Assembly (NCBI GenBank): GCA_016808115.1
Contig: JAEQBH010004575.1
Location: forward strand, 1-64,000
Length of the DNA stretch: 64,000 nt
DNA from: Tetrastigma voinierianum
Taxonomy: Eukaryota > Streptophyta > Magnoliopsida > Vitales > Vitaceae
Direction: 5' to 3'
The notes under the pieces are model-generated. The model did not search any database. It saw nothing but the letters and a program-made list of their open reading frames with translations, and was not told where the DNA came from. The position numbers were made by a program, and so were the translations under genes. Shown here piece by piece: positions 39,854 through 51,959 of the stretch. Numbering within the stretch: the first letter of the stretch is position 1; the number at the start of each line of letters is the position of its first letter.

Positions 39854-39865
39854 CGGTATTAGAGC
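39854..39865 (+). promoter_or_regulatory. Primer-binding site of the Copia element
   Basis: CGGTATTAGAGC directly after the 5' LTR, a mutated form of TGGTATCAGAGC, the initiator-Met tRNA complement used by many plant Copia elements. Confidence 0.65.
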
Positions 39866-40099
39866 TAGGTTATAAGGACTCTAAGATATTCTGAGTATGC
39901 TTTGTGGTTGTAGCATTGTTTGATCTTTCCAAGATCGAAATAATATTTTTTGAGCTTTGTTATTTTTGCATTTGAGGTTACTATTCATGGGGCTTAGTAC
40001 TGGTGAATAGTGAAATTTTGCAGGCAGTATCAACCTATCAATGAAGGTGTTCTCATACACAGTGTTTCGCAAGAATTGTTAGAAAAGATCCAAAGGAAT

Positions 40100-43000
40100 T
40101 CAGGTTTGAGTGGGAGCGATGGTTGTATACGAAATAAAGGTGAAAATTGAAAAGTTCAATGGCGTAGATTTTGGGTTTTGTAAAACGTATAGGAGGATTA
40201 TCTATATTAGAAAACTGCATCTCAACCTCTCTTAGGGAGAAGCCATAACTCATGAAAAAGGAAGACGGATATTTTGATGCATGCTTCTGAGTTATCCGAT
40301 TGACGTCCCGCTTATGCTGCCTTCAATATAATAAAGAAGAAGACCACAACAGGTCTTATGAAGGCTCTTGCCAATGTGTACGAGAAGCCAGCCGCCTCTA
40401 ATAAAGTGCACTTGATAAGGCGATTATTCAATCTGTGGATGGCAGAAGGTGCATTAGTGGTTCACCATCTTAACGAACTCAACATAGTCACAACTCAATT
40501 GAGTTCAGTTGGAATTGAATTCGATGAAGAAGTACAAGCATTAATACTTTTGTCTTCTCTACCAAAAAGTTGGAATGCTACTGTCACGACTATGAGTAGC
40601 TCGACGGGAAGCAATAAGTTGAAATTTGACGATGTTCGTGATTTGCTTCTTAGTGAGGAGATCCGAATGAAAGAGTCGGGTGAATCATCAACCTCTTCAG
40701 TATTGCATACAGAGTCAAGAGGAAGACATTCAACCAAAGGTAAAGGTCGGAGTAGATCAAAGAGTAGGATGTCCAGATCTAGCAATCTTAGTAATTCTAA
40801 TAGCTCAAAGACTGTCGAGTGTTGGAATTTTGGAAAGACTGGGCACTACAAAAATCAGTGCAGGAGTACACCAAAGGACCATGAAGTGAAGGCAGAGGCA
40901 AATGTTACTTCCACCTCAAAAGGAGATGACGCTGCCTTACGACCCTCTAAAGCAAGGAAGATTTCGATTAGACTTAAGAGCATCGTTCCATGCTACTTCA
41001 TAGAAGGAACTCTTTGAAAGGTATGTCCCCATAAAGCTTGAAAAAGTATACCTTGGTGATGATCAACCTTGTGCTATTGTTGGTAAAGGTGTAATACATG
41101 TTAAGTTGAACGGGTCAGTATGGGAACTGAAGGATGTCAGGCATATTCCTGACCTGAAAAAGAACTTAATCTTAGTTAGGCAGTTGGCTAATGAAGGCTA
41201 CACCATAGTCTTCCAGGGTGATGATTGGAAGATTTCAAAAGGCGTAATGACGATTGCTCAAGGCAAGAAAAGTGGTACTCTTTACATGACGGCAGATGCA
41301 CGCTGTTTGATTGCAGTTGTAGTAGGCAATGAAACTCCCAAATTATGGCATCAAAGATTAGGTTACATGAGTGAGAAGGGGATGAATATTGTGCACTCAA
41401 AAGGAAAACTTCCATGTCTACATTCAGTGGAGATAGACATGTGCGAAGATTGTATACTTGGAAAGCAAAAGAGGGTCAACTTTCAGACAAGTGCCAAAAC
41501 CCTGAAGAAAGAGAAGTTAGAGCTTGTTCACTTTGAAATTTGGGGGTCAACGACAGTCTCATCCATTGGTGGGAAACACTACTTTGTGACTTTCATCATG
41601 ATCACTCTTAGAAGATATGGGTTTACTTCCTAAAGCATAAGTTTGAAGTATTTGAGGCTTTCAAGAGATGGAAATCCATGGTTGAAAATGAGACAGGTCT
41701 AAAAATCAAAAAGCTCAGAACCGACAATGGTGGTGAATATGAAGACACCAGACTCAAGAAGCTGTGTTATGAGAACGAGATTAGAATGGAGAGAACTGTG
41801 CTTGGTACGCCTCAACACAATGGTGTAGCAGCGCATATGAACCGGACGTTGATAGAAAGAACCAGAAGCAATCTTATACAATCAGGTTTATTGAAGCAAT
41901 TCTGGGCAGAAGTAGTCAATATAGCAGCTTACTTGATCAACCGAGGCCTATTGATACCATTGGAGCATAGAATACCAGAGGAGGTATGGAGTGGAAAAGA
42001 TGTCAAACTCTCACACCTAAGAGTTTTCGGTTGTGTAGCTTATGTGCATATTAGTGATCAAGGTAGGAATAAACTTGATCCTAAATCAAAGAAATGCACC
42101 TTCATTAGTTATGGTGAAGATGAGTTTGGCTACCGTATTTGGGATGATGAAAACAAGAAGGTGATTCGCAACAGAGATGTCATTTTCAACGAAAAGGTGA
42201 TGTACAAGGATAGACATAAAATTGACACTAGCGACTTAGAGTAGAGTGGGCTAGTATTTGCAGAAGCAGATGACATCCCAGATGATACTCCAACAGAGTA
42301 AATAATAACAAGTCCTCAGCAGGAGGAACATAGCAGTGTGTAACATTCTGACACACCGCCTCTTACACCAACTCCTGTATTGAAAGTCCTCTCGACCTCA
42401 CGTGCCTAACAGGAGATACATGAATTATCCGTTGCTGATTGATGGAGGAGAACCTGAATTCTATGATGAGGCATGTCAGACCGAAGATGCTAGCAAGTGG
42501 GAGCTTGCAATGAAAGAGGAGATGAAGTCTTTAATCTCTAATCAAACATGGGAACTAGCTAAGTTGCCTGTAGGGAAAAAGGCACTTCACAACAAATGGG
42601 TGTATCGAGTGAAATAGGAGCATGATGGTTCCAAGGGATACAAAGCTCGACTCATAGTCAAAGGATTCTAGTAGAAGGAAGGAATTGACTACACTAACAT
42701 TTTTGCTCCAGTTGTGAAGCTTAATACTATCATAACAGTATTGAATACTGTTGCTAGTGAAGATCTTCATCTTGAACAGTTGGACGTGAAGACTGCATTT
42801 CTTCATGGAGACTTGGATGAGGAGATATACATACAGTAGCTGGAAGGTTTCTTAGAACAAGGGAAGGAGAACATGGTGTGAAGACTTAAGAAGAGCTTGT
42901 ATGGCCTGAATAAGCCCTAAGGCAGTGGTATAGGAAATTTTACAGCTTCATGCATAAGGAAGATTTCCAAAAGTGCAACGCCGACCACTGTTGCTACTTC

Positions 43001-43975
43001 AAGAGATATAGCTCCAGTTATATCATTTTACTACTATATGTTGATGATATGCTGGTAATAGGTTCATATATGGATGATATCAGACGGTTGAAGCAGCAAT
43101 TGTCAAAGGAATTTGACATGAAAGACTTGGGTTCAGCAAAGAAGATTATTGGAATGCAAATCATAAGAGATAAGAAGAAAGGGCTCTTGGAGTTATCTCA
43201 GGCAGAGTACATCAATCGCATTTTGCAGAGATTCAACATGAGTGATACCAAGCCAGTCAGTACACCCTTGGCTAGTCATTTTCATATATCCAAGGATCAG
43301 TCCCTTGAAATGGAGGAAGATAGAGAATTCATGGCTAAGGTTCCTTACGCCACCACTGGTAAGCCTGGGATGTATGCAATGACCAAGAGAATCGTACATT
43401 GGCTATGTAGTGGAGCAAGTAGATTTATGTCAAATCTAGGCAAAGCTCATTGTGGTGCCAGCTGAAACGGATTTTGAGGTATCTAATGAGGCACCACGTA
43501 AAAGTGCTCAGAGACTTCGAGAACGAGAGCTAAACGTACAAGGCTACGTAGATGCGGACTTTGGAGGTGAAGTTGATCATCGAAAAAGCACCATTGGTTA
43601 TATATTCATCGTTGAAAATGCAACTGTTAGTTGGATGTCGAGATTGCAAAAGATTGTCACTCTATCCACTACAGAGGCTTAGTATCCGCAATGACCGGCT
43701 AGCAAAGAGATGGATATTATCTTGTGGGTTTGCTAACAGAAGGATAGATAGATAGAATGTTCAGGCAGAGGCGAAGTAACACACTATAATCCATTTCATT
43801 CTAGAACCAAGCATATTGGACCCCGTTATCACTTCATCAGATCTCTATTAGAGGATGAGGTGCTAAAGTTGGAGAAAATCCAAGGAAGTAAGAACCCAAC
43901 TGATATGTTAACAAAGACGGTGACTATTGACAAACTGAAGTTGTGCTCAACTTCAGTTGGCCTGCAAGAATAGCA
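40100..43975 (+). pseudogene. Copia gag-pol polyprotein remnant
   Basis: Order seen: gag (KIEKFNGVDFG, then 40358-41017) with a zinc knuckle CWNFGKTGHYKNQC in which the second Cys is Phe; no clear protease; pre-integrase and integrase (LWHQRLGYMSEKGMNIVHSK, then LRTDNGGEYEDTRLKKLCYE and GTPQHNGVAAHMNRTLIERT at 41.3-42.24 kb); reverse transcriptase (EMKSLISNQTWELAKLP, LDVKTAFLHGDLDEEIY, ILLLYVDDMLVIG at about 43.04 kb, KDLGSAKKIIGMQI); RNase H (GYVDADFGGEVDHRKSTIGY); and the terminal TKHIGPRYHFIR...NPTDMLTK. Several stops and frameshifts separate the blocks. The domain order integrase before reverse transcriptase confirms Copia. Confidence 0.85.
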
Positions 43976-44038
43976 AGGCTAGAAGAGCCATTGCGACGAT
44001 CAAGCAAGACATATTGAAATCGCTTGTCAAGGCGAGAT

Positions 44039-44448
44039 TGTCAAATATGCAGGTTTCAATTGTAAAAATGAATGATACCGCGCCCAACCTCAATTTTTTC
44101 TTCCTTGGCTGTTATGAGTTTAATTTTTGGTTACATCCCTCTCCATTTTACTATAAATGTAGATATTATGTGTGGAGAAAATCATCCCACACATCTCGCA
44201 TTCTTCTAATTCATAAGCGGCTGTCGATGAAGAGAGAAGATGGTGAAGGAAGACAAAGGGTTGGTGAGAAAATCGAGAAGAATTTTCGGTTACTATAAAT
44301 GTGATATTTTTCCTTATAGCCAAAGATCCTGAATAAATACATGAGAGGTGCTGGTGTCGAACCACGCAAGTTTTGCGTGTCGCTCATTCTTATTTATTTT
44401 GCTCCTCTCATAAATCTGACAGATAGAGAATTGTGTTATTTCCCAACA
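44039..44448 (+). repeat. 3' LTR of the Copia element
   Basis: 410 bases, TGTCAAATATGC...TTTCCCAACA. Shares with the 5' LTR the words AAAATCAT.CCACACAT, CCTTATAG..AAAGATC, GAACCACG.AA.TTTTG.GTG and CTCATAAATCTG.CAGATAG.GAATTGT.TTATTTC. Confidence 0.8.
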
Positions 44449-44453
44449 GCTCT

Positions 44454-45964
44454 AACCAATTGAGCTAAGCTTGTTGACAAAAATAAATAATTTAATAATA
44501 TATAAAGTTTGATAGTAATTTTATTTATATTTTTTATCATATAACTAAACATAACAAACTAATTTTCCTTCACATTTTTTTTCTTTACTTAGTGTTTTTA
44601 GGAACCAAAAGCAACCTATATCAAACAAATTAGTGAAAAGTTGATTCAAGTTTAAATATATTTATATACAACAACAATTAAAAACGTTGTTTAAATAAAC
44701 TTTTTATTTACATCAAGTCTCTTTTTATTACTTTTTTTTGTTATAAGTTTTTAGTGATCTTAAAAACGTATTTTTAACTTCTATTAGCAAATGAAGGTAA
44801 ATTCAACTTGACTTTTTAAATTTTTAATAAACAAGACAAAAGAGATGTGATCCAGGACTGAGGAGATGCACAAAACCCAAAAGCTCAAACAACATATTTG
44901 ATTTTCAATTTCTCTTTTCAAAAGAAAAACAGATAAAACACTAATGCCTATTTTGCGTGAAAATAGCTTAATTAAACACTTATTTTATAAAAGAATTATT
45001 GGGATTTAACTTAAGGCCATAAAAACTATTTATGTTTGGATGCATATTTTAAAAAGCGCTTATACATTATTTTAAAGTGTTTGAGACGCATTACTACTTT
45101 GAGTCCGGTTTTTAGGTTTTCCATAACATTCTTTCTGTAAGTTTTTCTTCTTGTGTGTCCTATCAAACTAGTGACATTTAAATGTGCCAAGTTTAATGAA
45201 AGCCTGAAGTTATTTACAAGCTCTTTCTAAATGCCTATTATTTTTATTTAAAGTACTTATACGAGAAGATAAAATTAAATAAGTTATAGATAAGCTCTCC
45301 CAAAACGCATCCTAAATTTAGAGAACAAAAACAATTTAAAAAAAACACCAAAATAGCGTTTCATGTGATTTAGGTTTAAAAAACCATAAAGCTTTCACTT
45401 TCGTATTGGCTTTATATTAGGAACTTTGGAATTTCATATCCTGCTAAACCGGAAAGCCCCCACTCCCACCATTTCTTAAACGTGCACACCACTTCTTCCT
45501 TCCTTCTCCACATTCTCACCGTAAAGCCTCTTTCCGGTCATCATCACTGATCTGGCAGATCATGGAGCTCAAAGAGTACTAGAGATGACTGGAACAAGTA
45601 TGGAACCGGGAAGATCAAAGACAGTAGGTAACTTTTGAGCTACTCATAATAAAGCTTATGCATTTCGTTTCACCATAAAGCAATAAATAAAGATGTTTAC
45701 AATATTCTTCCCCGAGATTTTTGACGGGGAATTTTTATTTCTACTAGCCTTATCAAGTTGCCAAACACAGAGAGTGAGATAATTAGTGAAGGTAGTTCAT
45801 GAATACTTTTTGACATTTAGGTATAATTCGAAACAATTACTTTGCAGGGAAGCAAGCTTACATACTGTGATGACATGTATATATCTTACATCACACCCCA
45901 ATACTTGGAAGCCAAATAATTATACTTGTTATTTGTATTACAAATCACGATTTTGCAATCATAT
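44454..45964. other. Intergenic DNA 3' of saposin copy 2
   Basis: Immediately after the Copia element comes AACCAATTGAGCTAAGC, which with the duplicated GCTCT reads on the minus strand as a tRNA box-A-like GCTTAGCTCAATTGGTTAGAGC without the rest of a tRNA. The remainder is A/T-rich with no gene supported. Confidence 0.4.
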
Positions 45965-48900
45965 TCAAGAGGACGCCACTGCTTGTTCCGCGATAGCTGC
46001 TGGGGGCACAGTGCAGGCGTGCACTGTGGTGCATACATCGTTTTTCTCTAGAAACTTCTCTGTGTTGGTGAGGATTATCGGCCCATACTCGAACACCAAT
46101 CTCTTGCACTGCAAGGAGAATTTTAAATATTGGACAATGTGAAAATTCTTTAAGAACTATTTTGTAACAACTAATGTTCCTCCAACCATCAAACAGGCTA
46201 TATATTCAACTTCATAATCCCAGACATCTCACAACCGAAAAAGTTTCACCCAGGCAGGATAGGTAAATAGTTAACTTCAATTTTCCTTGTTGCTCTTACT
46301 CTTGGTTATCTGATCTTGATCTTGATACTGACTGATGTTTTGGAACAACAAGATGGGTAGGGGCAGTGTAAATTTTATAATGCGAAATGCTTATGAAATC
46401 TGTCACTGTTATTAGTTGAGTAGATAGATTTACTAGAAATCACATTAAAAGCTGTTCTTGTAGATAAACAAAGATGATAGAGATAAAGGAGTAGTCTGTT
46501 AACATGTAAGAAACAATAATCTAGCATAAATTCTTGAATTGTTCTCACCTTTCTCACCAAGCCTTGCACTGCATCGCAACCCTTCAGAAGCAACTCAAGT
46601 ATCTCCAACTGAAATTTTTTAAAATAAAGTATGATTATTTGATTTGTTCGCCAATGAGAAGTAAGCTTCATGCTGCAATTTTTTCATTTTATTTTCATGT
46701 AAACTTCACAGAATAATACTTTCTATAAGTTAGCAATGGCAAGACTTGTCTGCACAATTAGAGACAAACTGATGGCCATTTCGCACTTTGGAATGAGTGA
46801 GAAGGCAAGGTCTGATGAGATTTATTGTTTTATTATATTTCCTTATGATCAGATGAAGTTGCAAATACATACCTGTGTGTCAGGATCTCTCAACTTAATC
46901 AGAAATTCATCAACAGCATGATGGCAAAGCAAACAGCTGTCTTCATTGAGATCTCCAGCAGTTAGCATGCCCCCTCCACAGAGATTGGCCTTTTTACAGA
47001 AATCAACAGGTGTAATCAAGGCCACCTGGGAGAAAAAGATCAGAGCATAGTAGTCCACCAAAGTGATGCACTGCCAAAAACAATATTGTCAATACAAATC
47101 AAAGAGATACTTTGAATTTGTGCAATTAAAGATTACTAAACTGTCTTTAGTCCTAATTACTTGGGATCAGCTGCATGTAACAAACTTATCCGTGTTTGCC
47201 TTTCATAGAGAAGGAGCACAGAATATACGGATTAAAATTGGACAAATGAAGGAAAAACAAAGGCGATGGGGAATTAACAGGAAAAATAGTTCTGTCACCA
47301 ACAGAAATTATACAGTTTAAACAACAAACTCAACTCTGGTCACAGGGAGTAACTACCTGCTGTTTAAAAGCCTGAACTTCAGAGCAGGTAGCATGAAGCA
47401 TTTCAAGGATCAATTTCTGGGTCCTGTTTTGAGAAAGGAGTTCAATTGCCTCAGTAATAAGCTTATCACACATGAGGCATACGTTTTCATTCCCATCATC
47501 TGGTTCCAAAGCTAGAGCTTCCCCTTCTTTTGGGTGGGGATTCCTCAGCACAACTGAAACAGGAAAGCACGTTTAATTATTTTGCTTCAAGCATAGCAGG
47601 CTCTTCAGCTTCAATTACAATATTAAAAAATTGCACTGCCCCTCCAACCACATAAGTGTACGCATTAGGGTCATAAATTCCTATTTGAACATTATAAGAG
47701 ATCTGCAAGAATATATTTTGGGAAACAGTTCTTATTTTTTTAAAAATGCACATGCAACTGCTTAAGGTAATATGATGGGGTTTCAACAAATCCTGATAAT
47801 AACATGCACAGAATGAAGTAGAATATTTGGAAAGGTCGACAAATAACTTAGAATGAAGGACATACAGTCTTTATACTTGAGAATCTGTATGTCAATCAAA
47901 TACGAGGACTAAGATGAGTACTGGGTTTGTGGTACCCACCCCTTAATCTTTCAGTTGGAAAAAGAGGTCATTAAAGCTTGGGAACAATGACAAAGCACAG
48001 AATGTGCAATAATCCCCTAATTGTCTCATGTTGCAAGAGAAGTGGATTACATCTCCCGGTCCAAATAAAAAACATTGTATTTAGGAAGCAATATATAAGA
48101 AAATGATGCTTTTCTTATTGAAAATGAATGAGTGAAATTAATATTACATACCATGGCACACCTATATATACAAAAGAATGGAATAAACTAGAGGATATTC
48201 TAAGAATATCCTAAGGAATAAATCATAGGATAGGATATTCTAAGAATATCCTAGGAAATAAATCAGAGGATAATATAAGAATATCCCATGATTCTCAACA
48301 CTCCCCCGCCCGGTAAGATATGTATTTATATGCATCAAGCTCAAGTATAAAGCGCGCATTTAATCCATCCGATGTCGATGACAATGAGATGACCCAAGGT
48401 GTTCCACAATGGAGTTGACGATCGCATTGAGGAACGCCAAGGAAGATCCGTAGGAAAGATCCGACGGAGAAGATTTGCCGGAGAAGATTTTCCGGAGAAG
48501 ATTTGCCGAAGGAGATCCAACTGAGAAGATTCATCGGAGGAGATCCGACTGAGGAGATCTGCCGGAGGAGAGGGTTCACTCCAAAACCAACCATGGCTCT
48601 GATACCATGTGAAGAAATATAAGAAAATGATGCTTTTCTTATTGAAAATGAATGAGTGAGTCAATATTACATAGTATGGAGACACCTATATATATACAAA
48701 AGAATGGAGTGAGTCAATATTACATAATATGGAGACACCTATATATATACAAAAGAATGGAATAAATCAATGGATATTCTAAGAATATCCTAAAGAATAA
48801 AATCCATGATGCGATATACCAAGAATATCCTAGTAATAAATCGTATGACATTCCCTAAGAATATCCTATGATTCTCAACGGTATTAAAAATTGTGCCAAC

Positions 48901-49191
48901 CTATCAAGATCCTGAAATTTTTAAATGAAAGCCAAAGCCAGTTCTATGTCATATACATCAGACAAGATGATATGAACAGTGTGGGACAACATTATCATAT
49001 TAGGCAATGATATTCAGAACAAATTTCTGATAGAAAAAAAAAATAAAGTAACACCATTGGAATTGGTTGAAAGAATTACCTGAAAAATCAGGCAACCCTA
49101 TGCTTCTATCAGAGGTCTGAAATTGTCTAGCATCACAGGTCCAGCTAATGCCCAGAACAACAAGAAATAAGAGCCCCATTTTCACGCCCAT
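45965..49191 (-). CDS. Prosaposin-like protein (saposin B domains), copy 2, intact
   Basis: Five exons: 49191-49080, 47553-47357, 47070-46873, 46608-46549 and 46108-45965; all have GT-AG borders and total 711 bases, 236 residues plus stop. Signal peptide MGVKMGLLFLVVLGISWTCD, then two saposin B domains with six Cys each (VCLMC, ATC, CITLVDYYA, FC, NLC; SCLLC, GCDAV, CKRLVFEYGP, VC, HAC). Saposins bind membrane lipids and help hydrolases reach them; plant members are vacuolar or secreted. The start MGVKMG matches MDVRVG of copy 1; an upstream in-frame Met (49212) is also possible, but a good acceptor TCTCTTCAG|GCATC just before the ATG suggests a leader intron. Intron 1 contains a small LTR element. 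Exon lengths equal or approximate those of copy 1, so the two genes are a local duplication about 12 kb apart. Confidence 0.92.
48080..48891 (-). mobile_element. Very short LTR retroelement (TRIM-like) in intron 1 of saposin copy 2
   Basis: Two direct LTR-like copies: left about 48,080-48,301 and right about 48,609-48,891, both reading on the minus strand GTTGAGAATCATRGGATATTC ... TTTTCAATAAGAAAAGCATC. Beside the right copy, GGTATCAGAGCC on the minus strand (about 48,596-48,607) is a Met-tRNA primer-binding site. Next to the left copy a G-rich tract (GGGCGGGGGAG) fits a polypurine tract. Flanks carry GTATT on both sides (near 48,075 and 48,893). The internal part is only about 300 bases and has no polyprotein; it contains imperfect GGAGAAGATTTGCCGGA repeats. 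It lies in the sense orientation of the host gene. Confidence 0.8.
48654..48759 (-). repeat. 53-bp tandem duplication in the right LTR of the TRIM-like element
   Basis: GAGTGAGTCAATATTACATA plus the following 33 bases occurs twice (48654-48706, 48707-48759) and is single in the left LTR, so the duplication arose after insertion or reverse transcription. Confidence 0.8.
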
Positions 49192-49196
49192 GATGC

Positions 49197-50776
49197 CTGA
49201 AGAGATAGCCATTCAACCACTAAATATTACAATCTCATTTTGGTAAAATTGATGCATCTTGTAATTTTTTCAATCATTATTGATCCAGAGGAGGATTTAA
49301 TAAGACTAGGAAAAAAGCAGCAACCAACACAAGATAATTCTGAGAAATAGTAATTGAAGCTCAACTGCACGCTGAGAATATAACTTCCTATATTCAAGAG
49401 ATGATTGAAGCGTAGTGGTGTAAATTACAATCCTACAGTTAAGTATGTTAAAAGACTGAATATTATGTAAAAGGAAGAAAAAAATTGCTTCAGAGTTATG
49501 ATAATGATATTAAAATTAAAAGTATCATTTAACGAAAATTACATTTTAAATGTTCATTAGGATACACATTTCTGTTTTTTTTTTTTTGAAAATCACAAAA
49601 AGGTAGTAACTTTTATATAGGAAACAAGAATTCTACGATATATTTTTTTGATAAATACACAATTTTGTCCCCGCTGGGACTTGAACCTAGTCCCCTCCCT
49701 ATGCCCACCCAAGCCCTTAACCATTGAGCTAGATCTCATTCGTAGAATTCTAAGAGATTTTGAAAACAGATTTAAAAAATTCAGGCATCAAAACAATTTC
49801 ACTACCCCAAACATTAAAAAGATTTTAAGTTGTTTTCTAAATCTTAACTTTTGGTACAAGATATTCTACTTCTAAATAGAATTTTGCTTCTCAAATTTTC
49901 TGTTGCCTCTTTATGCAGTTATTTGGGTAAGTTCTTTTACTGGATTATACAAGAATTGCAAGTTCATTTGCTCACACTTAGATGACTATGCATTGAGATC
50001 ATAACATAAGTTTTAATCTCAAACCCAAGAGTTGAACTCACAACGTTTAAGAAAGCTGATTGACTCATTATCAGCCACAAGCCTAATCGCCAATCTCATA
50101 CATACATCCCATGTGTAGAGAATCCTAAGTGAACAAGCTTAGGGCAGTTTCAGGGTTTGGCTCAAGATGGGTTTATTTTATTGATGAACAAGAGTGAGCC
50201 ATGCAAGTGGCCGCCCCGCCATCCAAATCCAGGAGCGAGTGCTCTAGACGGATTAGTTGCAATCAGTCCCGTTAACCTTAAATAGAATAAGATCACTGGA
50301 AAGTGGAATCCATTAAAAGCTATTTATTTGATGGCGAACAAAAATAAATAGCTTTTACCAGAACTACTTAGCCAGAGGGATTATCAGATCCAAGAGAATT
50401 AAACTCCCATCGATAGCACCTAATAGAATCTATTTAGCACTTAGAGTCAGTGTTTAGAGTTAAACAGATGAGGCAAATAAATAACTAACTTAACAGAAAC
50501 TGCATAACAGATGTTATTTGAACTCAGACAGAGGGAACACGCAGAAAATATAAACAAACAACTGATGACCCTGCACAGGCAGAAACAAGGAAACAACACA
50601 AACTCAACAATTATTTGATGACTGACAATAAGGAGATTCTGGCTACAGAGAAAACGGAGACATGCAGAAATTGGACAACAAGAAATCATCTAATGCCCTT
50701 CAAAAATTCCGAGATTTCCCGGGAAAAACAGGTGAAGAAGAATCGAAATCGAAGGGCAGGGAAGAAAGAAATTACC
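49197..50776 (-). other. Putative leader intron of saposin copy 2
   Basis: Donor GCGAAAAAG|GTAATTTC at 50776/50775 and acceptor TCTCTTCAG|GCATC at 49197/49196, the latter five bases before the ATG. The sequence upstream of the donor (50,777-50,900) looks like a plant leader. Inferred from splice-site quality only. Confidence 0.4.
49629..49750 (-). repeat. tRNA-like SINE head bounded by 11-bp inverted repeat
   Basis: GAATTCTACGA (49629-49639) and TCGTAGAATTC (49740-49750) are perfect inverted repeats. Between them the minus strand reads TCTAGCTCAATGGTTAAGGG ... GGTTCAAGTCCCAGCGGGGAC, with good box A and box B but no tRNA fold that I can complete. Confidence 0.6.
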
Positions 50777-50949
50777 TTTTTCGCAGAGGTAGGAATGAAG
50801 GAATGCCAAAGAACTCTGCGGAGAGAAGAAGGCAGCTGATTCCTTCTTGTATTCGGCTGAGGAAAGCGTGGAAGAGTAGTTGGTTTATTTCTAAAGGTCC
50901 ACTCACGAGGGTTTTAATCCTCTGTATTCGTCTTCTTCTAAACAACTTT

Positions 50950-51900
50950 TGGCACGCCCTTAGATGTTGACGTGTCACGTGGAGAGTGGGAGCCTTGATT
51001 TGATCATGATGTGTCAACAAGATAAGACCGCCGCATCATTGGATCGTTGACATCGGAAGTTTGGAACTTTCCGAATTTGCCCCATACTCCATTTGGCTTC
51101 ATACGAATTTTTAATAATTGTTATCTTTCTCATATTAAGTAATTATCACAAAACTGTATTAAGAGACGTATTTTATTTTTTTTTAAAAATTTATTACATT
51201 TCAATCATAAAGAATCAAAGATCATTATTCTGAATAGGTTTAAATAATCATTAATTAAACGTAATTTAATTAGAAAACTACAAAAACATGCCCATATGTA
51301 TATATTATATTCATGAAGTTTTGATTCTTGAAGGTTGCTTAATCCTCTTGCGCAGGAATCGCAAGGAGTGGGTCCGGATGAGTTGCCCTTGTTTTAACCT
51401 TTATTTTCTATTTCCAAAATGATTATCCCACTCATCCTATTAAAAAAAAATTAAATATGATCGGACAAAAATAAAAATCTTTATTTATTATTATCATGGA
51501 TCACCTAATTTTAACTTCTTTTTAAAATAAAAATAAAATAATACATATCTAAAAAAATAATTATAATAAAATAATTATGCATATTGTATAAATAATTAAA
51601 AATGTTATAATTTTTACTAAGATTATCATTATTATGTTAAAAATAAAACAATTTAATTTAATTTCAAGGGATAGAGCCGGGCAAACTAATAGTCAAACTT
51701 ACTTTATATTTGTCCTTAGTTTTTTTAAATGTAAAAGTTACCTATATTCCGTTTGGACCATTTATTTAAGTTTTAAATATATATAAATCAAGTAATAGAG
51801 TATGCATCGTTAAAATAAAATAGGCAAATAACATAAAAAGAGGATTCCAACCTCCCAGTTTTGAGTATTGTTACTATCCGAAAATCAAAGTATATTAAAA

Positions 51901-51959
<59 letters not shown>

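Larger units (their letters stand above)
37034..44448 (+). mobile_element. Copia LTR retrotransposon (Tnt1-like), decayed
   Basis: 5' LTR starts TGTCAAATATGG at 37034; 3' LTR 44039-44448 starts TGTCAAATATGC and ends CCCAACA. Both are flanked by the 5-bp duplication GCTCT (37029-37033 and 44449-44453). The 5' LTR is split by a solo LTR and resumes at about 39,578, ending near 39,853. A primer-binding site follows. The two LTRs have diverged heavily by substitution and small indels, so the insertion is old. It lies between the two saposin genes in opposite orientation to them. Confidence 0.85.

Noticed and set aside
44990..45320. Possible MITE around GTTTGGATGC / GCATCCTAAAT
   Set aside because: The candidate ends do not form a proper inverted repeat and no target duplication is visible.
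49660..49735. tRNA gene on the minus strand
   Set aside because: Box A and box B are present but no acceptor stem or anticodon arm can be paired; better read as a SINE head.
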